Assembly (NCBI RefSeq): GCF_029697505.1
Contig: NZ_JARJEF010000014.1
Location: forward strand, 19,726 to 83,725
Direction: 5' to 3'
From: Pseudophaeobacter profundi
Lineage (GTDB): Bacteria > Pseudomonadota > Alphaproteobacteria > Rhodobacterales > Rhodobacteraceae
DNA: 64,000 bases
Position 1 is the stretch's first letter. Every line of letters starts with the position of its first letter. The position numbers and the translations under genes were made by a program. Positions 35,138 through 43,294 of the stretch are shown piece after piece. The notes below the pieces were generated by a model. That model did not search any database and was not told the origin of the DNA. It saw nothing but the letters and a program-made list of their open reading frames with translations.

Positions 35138-36556
35138 TTAGGCCTGCGTGCGCTGGTCCTGCATCTCTGCCTCTTGTTCCAGTTCCGCGCGCCGCCAGAC
35201 CCCCAAGAGCAGCCGCTTGAAGGCGGCATAGGTGGCATCAAATGTTTCGCGGCCACGCGCATAGGTTTCGCGGTTGAAATCGCGGTAATCGGCCTCGTAG
35301 ATCCCCGAGACCTGCTCGCCGGCCTGGCCAATCAGCGCGGTGAAATCCTGTTTATGCGGGCTGAGCACCGGCCCCATATAGGCCTGCATCACCCCGGCCA
35401 GCTCGCCCTGTTGGGCGCTGTCATAGCGGGTGATCACCGCCCGCACCGCATCCCATTCAAACCCCATCTCGGGCCGACCAAGGGCGCGGGCTGCCAGGTT
35501 TTCGCCCTCTTCAATCGAGGCAAAGGTGGAATGCAGCATGTCAAAGAAACGCCCTGTGCTGTCAAATTCCAGAAAGGAGGCCCCCATCGGCACCAAGAGG
35601 ATATCAGACGCCGCCAAGCCGTTTATGGTCAGATAGCCCAGGGCCGGCGGGGTATCGATAAAGACGATGTCATAGTCATCCAGCACGCCATCTGCGGCCA
35701 GCCGGTCGGTCAGCGCATCCCAAAGCTTCCAGCTGCGCACCGCCATGCGCCAGACCGGGATCTGGAATTCCGCCCAATAGAGGTTCAGCTGGGCGCCGAT
35801 CAGATCGATATTGGGCCAGTGGGTGCCTTGAATGACATCCTGGGCCGTCATCTCCATCGCGGCTGACAGCGCCTCTTCCAGCGGCTGGGGCGCATCGCCG
35901 CGATCCAGCCGGCGCTGGTTTTCGGTGCGCAGATGTTCACCGTAATGGCGCGCCAGCAACGGAAAGGCCGTCTGCCATTCATCTTCGACCCGGCCGCCAA
36001 AGATAGAGGTCATCGACCCCTGGCTGTCCAGATCAATCACCAGCACCTTGTAGCCATCCAGCGCGGCTGACATCGCCAGATGCGCCGCGGTTGAGGTCTT
36101 GCCAACGCCGCCTTTGAAATTGGCCACCGAGACCAGTTTGGCCGGCAGGCCCTTGGGGCGATAGGGGGTGTAATCCTTGGCCTTGGAGCCCTGGGCGCCA
36201 AAGAATGCGCGCAGCACCAGAACTTCATCCAGGGTGAACCATTTCGCCCCACCTTCGGTTTCCGACCGCCCCTGGGGCAAATCCGGGTTCGCCTTCAGCA
36301 CCCGGCGAAAATGGGCCTGGGCCACCGGGATCAGATAGCGGGTGATTTCCCAGGTGGAAAACAGTCGCAGCTCTTTGCGCCCCTCTTCATTCATCCCCCG
36401 GCTGGACAGATCGGCCCGCCCACGCGCACAGCCTGCCGCGATATTGGCAAAGCCTTGGGTGCTGGTGGGGGTGTCGAGTTCAGCCAATGCGGCATCGGGA
36501 TCAATGTTGAAATAGGGCGGCAGGCTGTTGCCCGCCTTGTGGATATCTCGTGCCAT
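35138..36556 (-). CDS. parA: ParA-family partition ATPase with N-terminal HTH domain, replicon A
   Basis: A 472-residue type Ia ParA. The N-terminal 120 residues form a DNA-binding region of the kind that autoregulates parAB operons (LRLFSTWEITRYLIPVAQAHFRR). The ATPase has a deviant Walker A, NFKGGVGKTSTAAH (about 147-160), Walker A' LVIDLDSQGS, and Walker B VFIDTPPALGYLT. The start is ATG 36556; an upstream ATG (36595) adds 13 residues that are absent in the related ParA of replicon B. Expression is probably controlled through the inverted repeat at 36622-36663. It is closely related to the ParA at 46867. Confidence 0.92.
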   Translation of the reverse strand: MARDIHKAGNSLPPYFNIDPDAALAELDTPTSTQGFANIAAGCARGRADLSSRGMNEEGRKELRLFSTWEITRYLIPVAQAHFRRVLKANPDLPQGRSETEGGAKWFTLDEVLVLRAFFGAQGSKAKDYTPYRPKGLPAKLVSVANFKGGVGKTSTAAHLAMSAALDGYKVLVIDLDSQGSMTSIFGGRVEDEWQTAFPLLARHYGEHLRTENQRRLDRGDAPQPLEEALSAAMEMTAQDVIQGTHWPNIDLIGAQLNLYWAEFQIPVWRMAVRSWKLWDALTDRLAADGVLDDYDIVFIDTPPALGYLTINGLAASDILLVPMGASFLEFDSTGRFFDMLHSTFASIEEGENLAARALGRPEMGFEWDAVRAVITRYDSAQQGELAGVMQAYMGPVLSPHKQDFTALIGQAGEQVSGIYEADYRDFNRETYARGRETFDATYAAFKRLLLGVWRRAELEQEAEMQDQRTQA

Positions 36557-36621
36557 GATGCGCTGCCCATTTGTAAGACCGCTGGTTTGGATCACCTGTG
36601 GATTGCTGTGTTCAGCGGCTG

Positions 36622-36663
36622 ATGTATCACCTTTATAGCCTGATATCAGAAAAGGCGATACAT
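36622..36663. promoter_or_regulatory. Inverted-repeat operator upstream of parA
   Basis: ATGTATCACCTTT (36622-36634) and AAAGGCGATACAT (36651-36663) are inverted repeats matching at 12 of 13 positions, with 16 bases between them. They lie 66-107 bases upstream of the parA start. This is a likely binding site for ParA's own HTH domain. Confidence 0.55.
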
Positions 36664-36876
36664 GGAAAGAATGCGCGCAGGTCTTTTTCTTTTTCTAAGA
36701 AAATCATAGCTCTGCCAGCAAAACCCTGCGGTATCGATAGGCGGGTTTTGCTGCGATCTTGGTCTCGTGCAATTTTTTTGTACTGTTATTTATGGTTATA
36801 TAATAGTTACAGGAGCCGAGGGTCTGAAGCAAAGCCCTTTTTTCATTGGGTTTTTGGGTAATCTTTCTGCAAGCAG

Positions 36877-36942
36877 TGACTCTGAAACCCCGTTGAGATG
36901 ACTCTGAACCCCCGAAGAAACGATTCCGGAACCCCGTTGAGA
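36877..36942 (+). repeat. Three tandem 22-bp iterons
   Basis: Three repeats follow each other in exact 22-base phase at 36877, 36899 and 36921. The shared pattern is TGACTCTGAAACCCCGTTGA, with changes in units 2 and 3 (for example AACCCCCGAAGA in unit 2). They sit about 120 bases upstream of repA and probably bind RepA. Confidence 0.7.
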
Positions 36943-36947
36943 ACTCA

Positions 36948-36956
36948 TGTGGATAA
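36948..36956 (-). promoter_or_regulatory. DnaA box
   Basis: TGTGGATAA is the exact reverse complement of the consensus DnaA box TTATCCACA, six bases after the third iteron. Confidence 0.7.
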
Positions 36957-37064
36957 CTCTAGGGTGGGCGTAATCAAAACCACGAAAGCGAGTCACCTCG
37001 GGAGCCTGTGGAATCGGGCGCATACCTGGGGGGCGGTGGTCAGAGGCAAAACGGGCAGGGCACG

Positions 37065-38066
37065 ATGAGTACAGCATTAACAGGGGGGGCCGCAGGCCCC
37101 GGCAGTTTTTTCCTTTGTGACATCTTTGATGCCATCCCCAAGAATGATCTGGCCTCGATGGAACATCCGCTGTTTTCTCTGGGGACCCGTCCGGATCGGC
37201 GGATCTTGAACTATCAACATAACGGTGCAGAAATCACTGTGGTGCCATCGGTCAAGGGACTGGCGACGATCCATGACAAGGATATTCTGATCTTCTGCAT
37301 CAGCCAGCTGATGGCGGCACAGAATGCCGGTCGCCAGGTCTCGCGCACCCTGCATCTCAAGGCACATGATTTGTTGGTGGCCACCAACCGGGAAACCTCG
37401 GGCGATGCCTATCGGCGGCTGCGGGAAAGTTTTGAACGCCTGGCGGGCACCCGGATCACCACCAATATCACGACGGGCGGCGAGGAGGTGACCTCGGGGT
37501 TTGGCCTGATTGAAAGCTGGGAAATTGTACGCAAGGCGCGGGGCGGGCGTATGGTGAATGTGGCTGTCACCCTGTCGGACTGGCTGTTTCGCGCGGTGCT
37601 GTCAAAATCTGTGCTGACGCTCAGCCGCGATTATTTCCGCCTGCGCAAACCGGTGGAACGGCGCATCTACGAGCTGACGCGCAAACATTGCGGCCGCCAG
37701 CGGGATTGGACCATTTCGGTCGAGACGCTGTTGAAGAAATCTGGCTCAGCCAGCCCGCGCCGAGTCTTTCGGAAGATGATCCGCGACATGATCGCAGCCC
37801 AGCCCTTGCCGGATTACGCGATGGAGGAGCTACCGGGGGATTTGATCCGCTTTCGCCAGAAGCATCGGGTGGTGGAACCAGGCTCAGCCGAGGCGCCGGT
37901 ATTGAAACAGGCCAGTCTGGCAAAGGCCCGCGATCTGATGCCCGGCGCGGATGTCTACGCGCTGGAGGCCGAATGGCGTGCCATGTGGGAGCGCACAGGC
38001 CGACCGCGCCTGCGTCAGGCTGATGCCGCCTTCCTTGGGTGGGTCAAAAAACATAGCGCAGAGTGA
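37065..38066 (+). CDS. repA: Replication initiator protein RepA (RPA family)
   Basis: A 333-residue plasmid initiator. It contains the conserved blocks of the RPA/'replication initiator protein A' family of alphaproteobacteria: MEHPLFSLGTRPDRR, KGLATIHDKDILIFCISQL, TNRETSGDAYRRLRESFERL, and YFRLRKPVERRIYELTRKHCG. The start is ATG 37065; the open frame extends upstream to 37008 but lacks conserved sequence. It is divergent from parAB across the iteron region. Roseobacter biofilm plasmids carry replicases of the type called RepA next to rhamnose genes, which is the arrangement here. Confidence 0.88.
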   Translation: MSTALTGGAAGPGSFFLCDIFDAIPKNDLASMEHPLFSLGTRPDRRILNYQHNGAEITVVPSVKGLATIHDKDILIFCISQLMAAQNAGRQVSRTLHLKAHDLLVATNRETSGDAYRRLRESFERLAGTRITTNITTGGEEVTSGFGLIESWEIVRKARGGRMVNVAVTLSDWLFRAVLSKSVLTLSRDYFRLRKPVERRIYELTRKHCGRQRDWTISVETLLKKSGSASPRRVFRKMIRDMIAAQPLPDYAMEELPGDLIRFRQKHRVVEPGSAEAPVLKQASLAKARDLMPGADVYALEAEWRAMWERTGRPRLRQADAAFLGWVKKHSAE

Positions 38067-38084
38067 GATATCACTTTTAAGGGC

Positions 38085-38101
38085 AGGGGGCTTTGCCCCC
38101 T
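38085..38101 (+). terminator. Hairpin downstream of repA
   Basis: AGGGGGC and GCCCCCT pair across a TTT loop, 19 bases after the repA stop. No T-tail follows. Confidence 0.5.
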
Positions 38102-38189
38102 CGCGCCATGGCGCTCACCCCCAGGATATTTAGAGCCAAATGAAATGATCGTTTGCTTCATTTGGCCGTAAGTATCCCCGCCGGAGGCC

Positions 38190-38219
38190 GCCAAATGTTT
38201 CGCACGCGAAACATTTGGC
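38190..38219. promoter_or_regulatory. parS-like palindrome A2
   Basis: A 30-bp perfect inverted repeat: GCCAAATGTTTCGC, two central bases AC, then the reverse complement of the arm. It differs from A1 (33858-33883) only in the centre and by being two bases longer per arm. It lies between the ends of repA and the glycosyltransferase gene, starting 124 bases after repA. Confidence 0.75.
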
Positions 38220-38220
38220 T

Positions 38221-39465
38221 TTATATGTCTATGTGTTTGGCGTGTGGCACCAGCGCGTTGATCTGGGCGATATGCTCTGGCAGGCAGCGGCTGAGAAAAT
38301 CGTAGTGCTGCAAGATATGGGCGCGCGCTGCAGGACCAAGGGCGGCGTAGGCTTTTGGATTGGCCAAGACATCGACAACCTGGTCGGCGAGGGCGGCTGG
38401 GTCAAAGAAATCTACCAGCATGCCGGTTTTCCCATGGGTGACGGCTTCGCGCACGGGGGCCACATCCGCTGCCACCACCGTGGCCTGCATCGACATCGCT
38501 TCGAGCAGCGACCAGCTGAGCACAAAGGGCATGGTCAGATAAATATGGCAGCGGCTGATGCGGATGATACGGCAGAGATCATCATAGGGCACCTTACCGA
38601 GGAAATGCACCCGGTTCCAGTCGACGCTATCGCCGAGTTCTGCCTCCATCTCGCCGCGCAGCCCCTTGGGGTGGCTGCTCTCTGCCCCGTAAGAGGTGTC
38701 ATTGCCGCCAATCATCAGGATCCGGGCCTGAGGTCGTGCCGCCTGGATCTGCGGCAGGGCGCGCATCATGATGTGAAAGCCGCGGGCGCGTTCCATGTTG
38801 CGGGCCACATAGGTCACCACCTCATCCGCGCGGGTCAGGGGGCGGTCCAGCCGTCCCAGCCCAATTGAGGCGCCTGCATCGGGGCGCAGCCGGTCGCAGC
38901 GAATACCATCATGGCAGGTATACATGCGGTCATGGAACGAGGTTGGAAACCGGTCGCGCTGCCAGAAGGTGGGGGTATGGCCCTGATCCACTGATTCGAT
39001 GCTGGCATAGGGGACGGTATTGCGGGCCTGGGCAAAGAAACCCGCCTGATCATTCACCGGGGTTTCCGGGTCAAAGCCCACCAGCCCGCCCTGGGTGCGG
39101 TAGAAATATTCAAAGAAGCCGATCACCGGCACATCTGCCCAGACCTCTTTCAGGAACAGCAATTCCCCCCAGCCGGTATGGCCAATGATGATGTCGGGCC
39201 TGTAGCCCTCATTGCGCTGCAGCTGGCGGGCCGCCATGGCCACGCCCAGCCCGGTACCTGCGGCGGCTTCCCAATCTTTCGACAGCCCATAGGCCTGCGG
39301 CCCTGGCTGGTGATGCGCACGGTAGCTGACGGTTCTGACCCCAGGAAGCACCAGTCCGGTACGTTGGGTGAGGAAACTGATCTCATGGCCGCCCTGCTGG
39401 ACCAGCCAGGCGATCAGCTCTCGGTATTGGCCGGGCATGTTCTGATGGACAAAAAGAAGTTTCAT
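38221..39465 (-). CDS. Family 4-type glycosyltransferase
   Basis: A 414-residue GT-B fold enzyme. The N-terminal part is MKLLFVHQNMPGQYRELIAW, and IIGHTGWGELLFLKEVW is typical of a GT4 subgroup common in cyanobacteria and alphaproteobacteria. The C-terminal nucleotide-sugar-binding half has ARGFHIMMRALPQIQ, RILMIGGND and the E-x7-E-like motif in SLLEAMSMQATVVAADVAPVRE (about 350). The start is ATG 39465; the longer open frame to 40281 runs over rfbC on the other strand. It is convergent with repA and divergent from the rhamnose operon, and probably adds a sugar to the exopolysaccharide repeat. Confidence 0.88.
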   Translation of the reverse strand: MKLLFVHQNMPGQYRELIAWLVQQGGHEISFLTQRTGLVLPGVRTVSYRAHHQPGPQAYGLSKDWEAAAGTGLGVAMAARQLQRNEGYRPDIIIGHTGWGELLFLKEVWADVPVIGFFEYFYRTQGGLVGFDPETPVNDQAGFFAQARNTVPYASIESVDQGHTPTFWQRDRFPTSFHDRMYTCHDGIRCDRLRPDAGASIGLGRLDRPLTRADEVVTYVARNMERARGFHIMMRALPQIQAARPQARILMIGGNDTSYGAESSHPKGLRGEMEAELGDSVDWNRVHFLGKVPYDDLCRIIRISRCHIYLTMPFVLSWSLLEAMSMQATVVAADVAPVREAVTHGKTGMLVDFFDPAALADQVVDVLANPKAYAALGPAARAHILQHYDFLSRCLPEHIAQINALVPHAKHIDI

Positions 39466-39732
39466 GAACGGGCTCTGTCGTTTGGGGGGCTGGATCCTGG
39501 CCGCTGTGTTGCCCCCATGCTTGCCGGGGAATGTCCGGGGGCGCAAGATGCTGCCTGGCTTGGGGGGGCTCTCTGGGGGCTTGGGGCTGGCGCAGGGGAA
39601 AGGTGCTTGCAAGACAGTCGCATCTGCCGCTTGCTTTTGATTTTGCGCCAGCTCTCTCTTGCCCATAGCGCAAGGGTGCGGCAAGGAAGAGACCATCAGA
39701 TCTGGGTGCCGGATAACAAGAGGGGATACATG

Positions 39733-40296
39733 ATGCAGGTTGAAGAGACGGGTTTGCCGGGTCTTCTGGTTTTGATGCCGCAGCGTTTTGGTGATGCACG
39801 TGGTTTTTTCAGCGAATGCTGGAACCGGCAGCGGCTGGCCGAGCTGGGGATCGATCTGGATTTTGTGCAGGACAATCATTCGCTGTCGATGCAGGTGGGC
39901 ACTCTGCGGGGGCTGCATTATCAGGCGCCGCCCCATGCCCAGGCCAAGCTGGTGCGCTGTGGCCGCGGGGCCCTGTTTGATGTGGCGGTGGATATCCGGC
40001 GGGGATCGCCGACATATGGCAAATGGTTCGGCATCGAGCTGAGCGCCGAGAACGGCAAGCAGCTGCTGGTGCCTGCGGGCTTTCTGCATGGGTTCATCAC
40101 CCGCGCGCCCGAGACCGAAATTCTTTATAAGTGCAGCGACTATTACGCGCCCGACTGCGATGGGGCCGTGGCCTGGGACAGCTGTGGCGTTGACTGGGGA
40201 TTTGACGGCGCGCCACTGCTGTCCGACAAGGACGCCGCCGCCCCGGCACTGGCCGCGTTTGACACCCCCTTCACCTGGCAAGGAGAACCGGCATGA
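39733..40296 (+). CDS. rfbC: dTDP-4-dehydrorhamnose 3,5-epimerase
   Basis: A 187-residue cupin that epimerises C3 and C5 of dTDP-4-keto-6-deoxyglucose. It has the family signatures [11 protein letters not shown] (about 17-27), [20 protein letters not shown] with the catalytic His (about 50-69), and [16 protein letters not shown]. The start is ATG 39733, with AGAGGGG seven bases before it; the adjacent ATG 39730 is nearly as good. It is the first gene of rfbCBDA and its stop overlaps the rfbB start by 4 bases. Confidence 0.93.
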   Translation: MQVEETGLPGLLVLMPQRFGDARGFFSECWNRQRLAELGIDLDFVQDNHSLSMQVGTLRGLHYQAPPHAQAKLVRCGRGALFDVAVDIRRGSPTYGKWFGIELSAENGKQLLVPAGFLHGFITRAPETEILYKCSDYYAPDCDGAVAWDSCGVDWGFDGAPLLSDKDAAAPALAAFDTPFTWQGEPA

Positions 40297-41345
40297 AGCT
40301 TCTGGTGACCGGCGGGGCCGGCTTTATCGGATCTGCCGTGGTGCGGCGCGCCATTGGCGATGGCCATCAGGTGGTCAATCTGGATGCGCTGACCTATGCC
40401 GCCTGTCTGGAGAATGTGGCTGCGGTGGCGGAGAGCCCCAATTATGCCTTTGAGCAGGCGGACATTCGCGACCGCGCAGCGCTGGAGCGGATCTTTGCCG
40501 CCTATGCCCCGGATGCGGTGATGCATCTGGCCGCCGAGAGCCATGTGGATCGTTCGATCGACGGCCCCGGCGATTTCATCGAGACCAATATCACCGGCAC
40601 CTTCAATATGCTGGAGGCGGCGCGCAAATACTGGGTTGAGGCAGGCCGCCCAGAGGCGTTTCGCTTTCATCATATCTCGACCGATGAGGTCTATGGCTCG
40701 CTGCCCAGCGACCCAGGCGTGCAGTTCACCGAAGAGACGGCTTACGATCCGCGCTCGCCCTATTCCGCCAGCAAGGCGGCCTCTGACCATCTGGTGCGCG
40801 CCTGGGCCGAGACCTATGGGCTGCCGGTGGTGCTGACCAATTGTTCCAACAACTATGGTCCGTTCCATTTCCCGGAAAAGCTGGTGCCGGTGGTGATCCT
40901 GAACGCGCTGGCGGGCAAACCGCTGCCGATCTATGGCGATGGATCAAACGTGCGCGACTGGCTCTATGTGGAAGATCACGCCGATGCGCTTTTGCTGGTG
41001 CTGCAAAAGGGCCAGCTGGGACGCAGCTATAATATCGGCGGCGAGAATGAATGTTCCAACTTGGAACTGGTGCAGCATCTCTGCGCCATTCTGGATGAGA
41101 AACGCCCGCGCGGCGATGGGCAGTCCTATGCCACGCAAATCACCTTTGTCACGGATCGCCCCGGCCATGACGCGCGCTATGCGATTGATCCCTCGCGCAT
41201 CCGCGCCGAGCTGGGCTGGCGGCCAAGTGTGACGGTTGAGGAAGGTCTGGCAAAAACCGTGCAATGGTATCTGGAGAATGAGCGCTGGTGGCGCGCGCTG
41301 CAGAGCCGTGACGGCGTCGGACAGCGGCTGGGGACGGGACAGTAA
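40293..41345 (+). CDS. rfbB: dTDP-glucose 4,6-dehydratase
   Basis: A 350-residue extended SDR that catalyses the second step to dTDP-rhamnose. It has the Rossmann motif [10 protein letters not shown] (about 6-15), [19 protein letters not shown] with catalytic Asp/Glu (about 133), YSASKAASD with Tyr-x3-Lys (about 158-164) and [12 protein letters not shown]. The ATG lies inside the rfbC stop (ATGA), so translation is coupled. Its stop is followed by a 70-base gap before rfbD. Confidence 0.94.
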   Translation: MKLLVTGGAGFIGSAVVRRAIGDGHQVVNLDALTYAACLENVAAVAESPNYAFEQADIRDRAALERIFAAYAPDAVMHLAAESHVDRSIDGPGDFIETNITGTFNMLEAARKYWVEAGRPEAFRFHHISTDEVYGSLPSDPGVQFTEETAYDPRSPYSASKAASDHLVRAWAETYGLPVVLTNCSNNYGPFHFPEKLVPVVILNALAGKPLPIYGDGSNVRDWLYVEDHADALLLVLQKGQLGRSYNIGGENECSNLELVQHLCAILDEKRPRGDGQSYATQITFVTDRPGHDARYAIDPSRIRAELGWRPSVTVEEGLAKTVQWYLENERWWRALQSRDGVGQRLGTGQ

Positions 41346-41415
41346 CGGCTTTCCAGGCTGGAAAGCCGGCCTCCGGCGGAGGTATTTGCAGCAAGATGAA
41401 AACAGGGCGCAGGAC

Positions 41416-42270
41416 ATGAACATTCTGGTGTTTGGAAAGACCGGTCAGTTGGCCCAGGAGCTGGCGCGACTGGAGGGGGTGACCTGTCTGGGGCGGGATC
41501 AGGCAGAGTTCAGCGACCCGGCAGCGGCGGCGGCGCAGGTCGCGGGCGCGGCGGGCATTGATGCGGTGATCATTGCCGCCGCCTATACGGCGGTCGACAG
41601 GGCCGAGAGCGAAGAGAGCCTGGCCACAACCATCAATGGCGCAACACCGGGGGCCATCGCGCAGGCCTGCGCGGCCCGTGGGCTGCCGCTGGTCTATATC
41701 TCGACCGATTATGTCTTTGACGGCAGCGGCGACACCCCCTGGCAGCCGGGGGATGCGACCGCGCCGGTGAATGCCTATGGCCGTTCCAAGCTGGCCGGGG
41801 AAGCGGCGGTGCGGGCGGCCGGCGGGGTCACTGCCATTTTGCGCACATCCTGGGTGGTGTCGTCCCATGGCACCAACTTTGTCAAAACCATGCTGCGCCT
41901 GGGGGCAGAGCGCGATCAGCTGAGTATTGTCGCCGATCAGATCGGCGCGCCGACCCCGGCGCGCGACATTGCAGCGGCCTGTCTGGAGGTCGCGCGCCAG
42001 CTGCGGGCGGATCCGGGCAAATCCGGCACCTATCATCTGCAGGCCGCGCCCGAGGTCAGTTGGGCCGGTTTTGCGGCTGAGATCTTTGCCCAGGGCAATA
42101 TTGCCTGCGAGGTTGCAGGCATCCCGAGCTCGGATTATCCAACCCCGGCGCCCCGGCCGCTGAATTCAAGGCTGGATTGCACCACATTAGAGACTGTTTT
42201 TAACATTGCGCAGCCCGATTGGCGGGTTGGGCTGGCAGATATTTTGCACGATTTGGGAGCGAGGCCATGA
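41416..42270 (+). CDS. rfbD: dTDP-4-dehydrorhamnose reductase
   Basis: A 284-residue NADPH-dependent reductase that makes dTDP-L-rhamnose. It shows the N-terminal [11 protein letters not shown] (about 6-16), [21 protein letters not shown] with the catalytic Thr (about 95), YGRSKLAGE with Tyr-x3-Lys (about 118-126) and [13 protein letters not shown]. The start is ATG 41416 after GCAGGA; an open frame extends back into the end of rfbB but is not genuine. Its stop overlaps rfbA by 4 bases. Confidence 0.93.
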   Translation: MNILVFGKTGQLAQELARLEGVTCLGRDQAEFSDPAAAAAQVAGAAGIDAVIIAAAYTAVDRAESEESLATTINGATPGAIAQACAARGLPLVYISTDYVFDGSGDTPWQPGDATAPVNAYGRSKLAGEAAVRAAGGVTAILRTSWVVSSHGTNFVKTMLRLGAERDQLSIVADQIGAPTPARDIAAACLEVARQLRADPGKSGTYHLQAAPEVSWAGFAAEIFAQGNIACEVAGIPSSDYPTPAPRPLNSRLDCTTLETVFNIAQPDWRVGLADILHDLGARP

Positions 42271-43142
42271 CGGCACGAAAAGGTATTATTCTGGCGGGCG
42301 GCTCGGGCACCCGGCTGTATCCCATCACCATGGGTGTCTCCAAGCAGCTGTTGCCGATCTATGACAAACCGATGATCTATTATCCGCTCTCGGTGCTGAT
42401 GCTGGCGGGGATCCGTGAGATCTGCGTGATCACCACGCCGCAGGACCAGGAGCAGTTCAAGCGCACCCTGGGCGATGGCAGCCAGTGGGGGGTCGATCTG
42501 ACCTATGTGGTGCAGCCCAGCCCCGATGGTCTGGCGCAGGCCTTCATTCTGGCCGAAGACTTTCTGGCGGGCGCGCCCTCGGCCCTGGTGCTGGGGGATA
42601 ATATCTTCTTTGGCCATGGTCTGCCAAAGCTGCTGGCAGCGGCGGATCAGCAGCCCGCAGGCGGCAGTGTCTTTGGCTATCACGTGGCTGATCCGGAACG
42701 CTACGGAGTGGTGGATTTTGATGCGGCCGGCCGGGCCCGTCAGATCATTGAAAAGCCCGAAGTGGCGCCGTCGAATTACGCGGTGACCGGGCTGTATTTC
42801 CTGGATGGATCCGCGCCTGCGCGGGCGCGGGCGGTAACGCCCAGCCCCCGTGGCGAGCTGGAAATCACCGATCTGTTGCAGATGTATCTGGATGAGGGCG
42901 CGCTGCGGGTTGAAACCATGGGGCGCGGCTATGCCTGGCTTGACACCGGCACCCATGGATCGCTGCTGGAGGCGGGCAATTTTGTTCGCACCCTGCAGGA
43001 TCGCCAGGGGCTGCAGACCGGCTGCCCGGAAGAGATCGCCTATGAACAGGGCTGGATCGACCGGGACCAGCTGCAGGCCCGCGCACAGCTCTTTGCCAAG
43101 AACGACTATGGCAGGTATCTGGAACATCTGCTGACTGCATGA
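42267..43142 (+). CDS. rfbA: Glucose-1-phosphate thymidylyltransferase (complete copy)
   Basis: A 291-residue enzyme, the normal family length. It has the nucleotide-binding signature [13 protein letters not shown] (about 9-21), [28 protein letters not shown] with the metal-binding Asp (about 110) and [17 protein letters not shown]. It is the last gene of rfbCBDA, and the order C-B-D-A gives one overlapping transcript. Its last 656 bases (42478-43133) are repeated exactly at 1-656. Confidence 0.95.
   Translation: MTARKGIILAGGSGTRLYPITMGVSKQLLPIYDKPMIYYPLSVLMLAGIREICVITTPQDQEQFKRTLGDGSQWGVDLTYVVQPSPDGLAQAFILAEDFLAGAPSALVLGDNIFFGHGLPKLLAAADQQPAGGSVFGYHVADPERYGVVDFDAAGRARQIIEKPEVAPSNYAVTGLYFLDGSAPARARAVTPSPRGELEITDLLQMYLDEGALRVETMGRGYAWLDTGTHGSLLEAGNFVRTLQDRQGLQTGCPEEIAYEQGWIDRDQLQARAQLFAKNDYGRYLEHLLTA
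42478..43133 (+). repeat. 656-bp direct repeat of rfbA, copy 2
   Basis: Matches 1-656 in the same orientation. The repeat ends inside the last codons of rfbA; beyond it the sequences are unrelated. Confidence 0.95.
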
Positions 43143-43294
43143 TAAAGTCAGCGGCTAACGCTCAAGTCGGGAAACGGGGCATAAATCCTACAGTGCTGAA
43201 AAATTAACCCTCTTGTTCTCGCGGCTGGTGCCTTTTGATAAAAAACGATATAAAATTTTATAAATTTATGCCTTTTGATTCTAGAGAGCCTATA

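Larger units (their letters stand above)
36557..37064. other. Putative replication origin of replicon A
   Basis: A 508-bp divergent region between parA and repA. In order it holds an inverted repeat near parA, a very AT-rich stretch at about 36765-36815, three 22-bp tandem repeats, and a perfect DnaA box. This is the usual set of parts of an iteron origin. The origin function is inferred from these elements. Confidence 0.75.

Noticed and set aside
35235-35275. TTTCGC half-sites inside parA of replicon A
   Set aside because: Only half-sites without a paired arm; explained by codons for the protein sequence.
39178-39732. Upstream extension of the rfbC frame
   Set aside because: It overlaps the divergent glycosyltransferase gene, is not conserved sequence, and a good Shine-Dalgarno sequence lies at the internal ATG.
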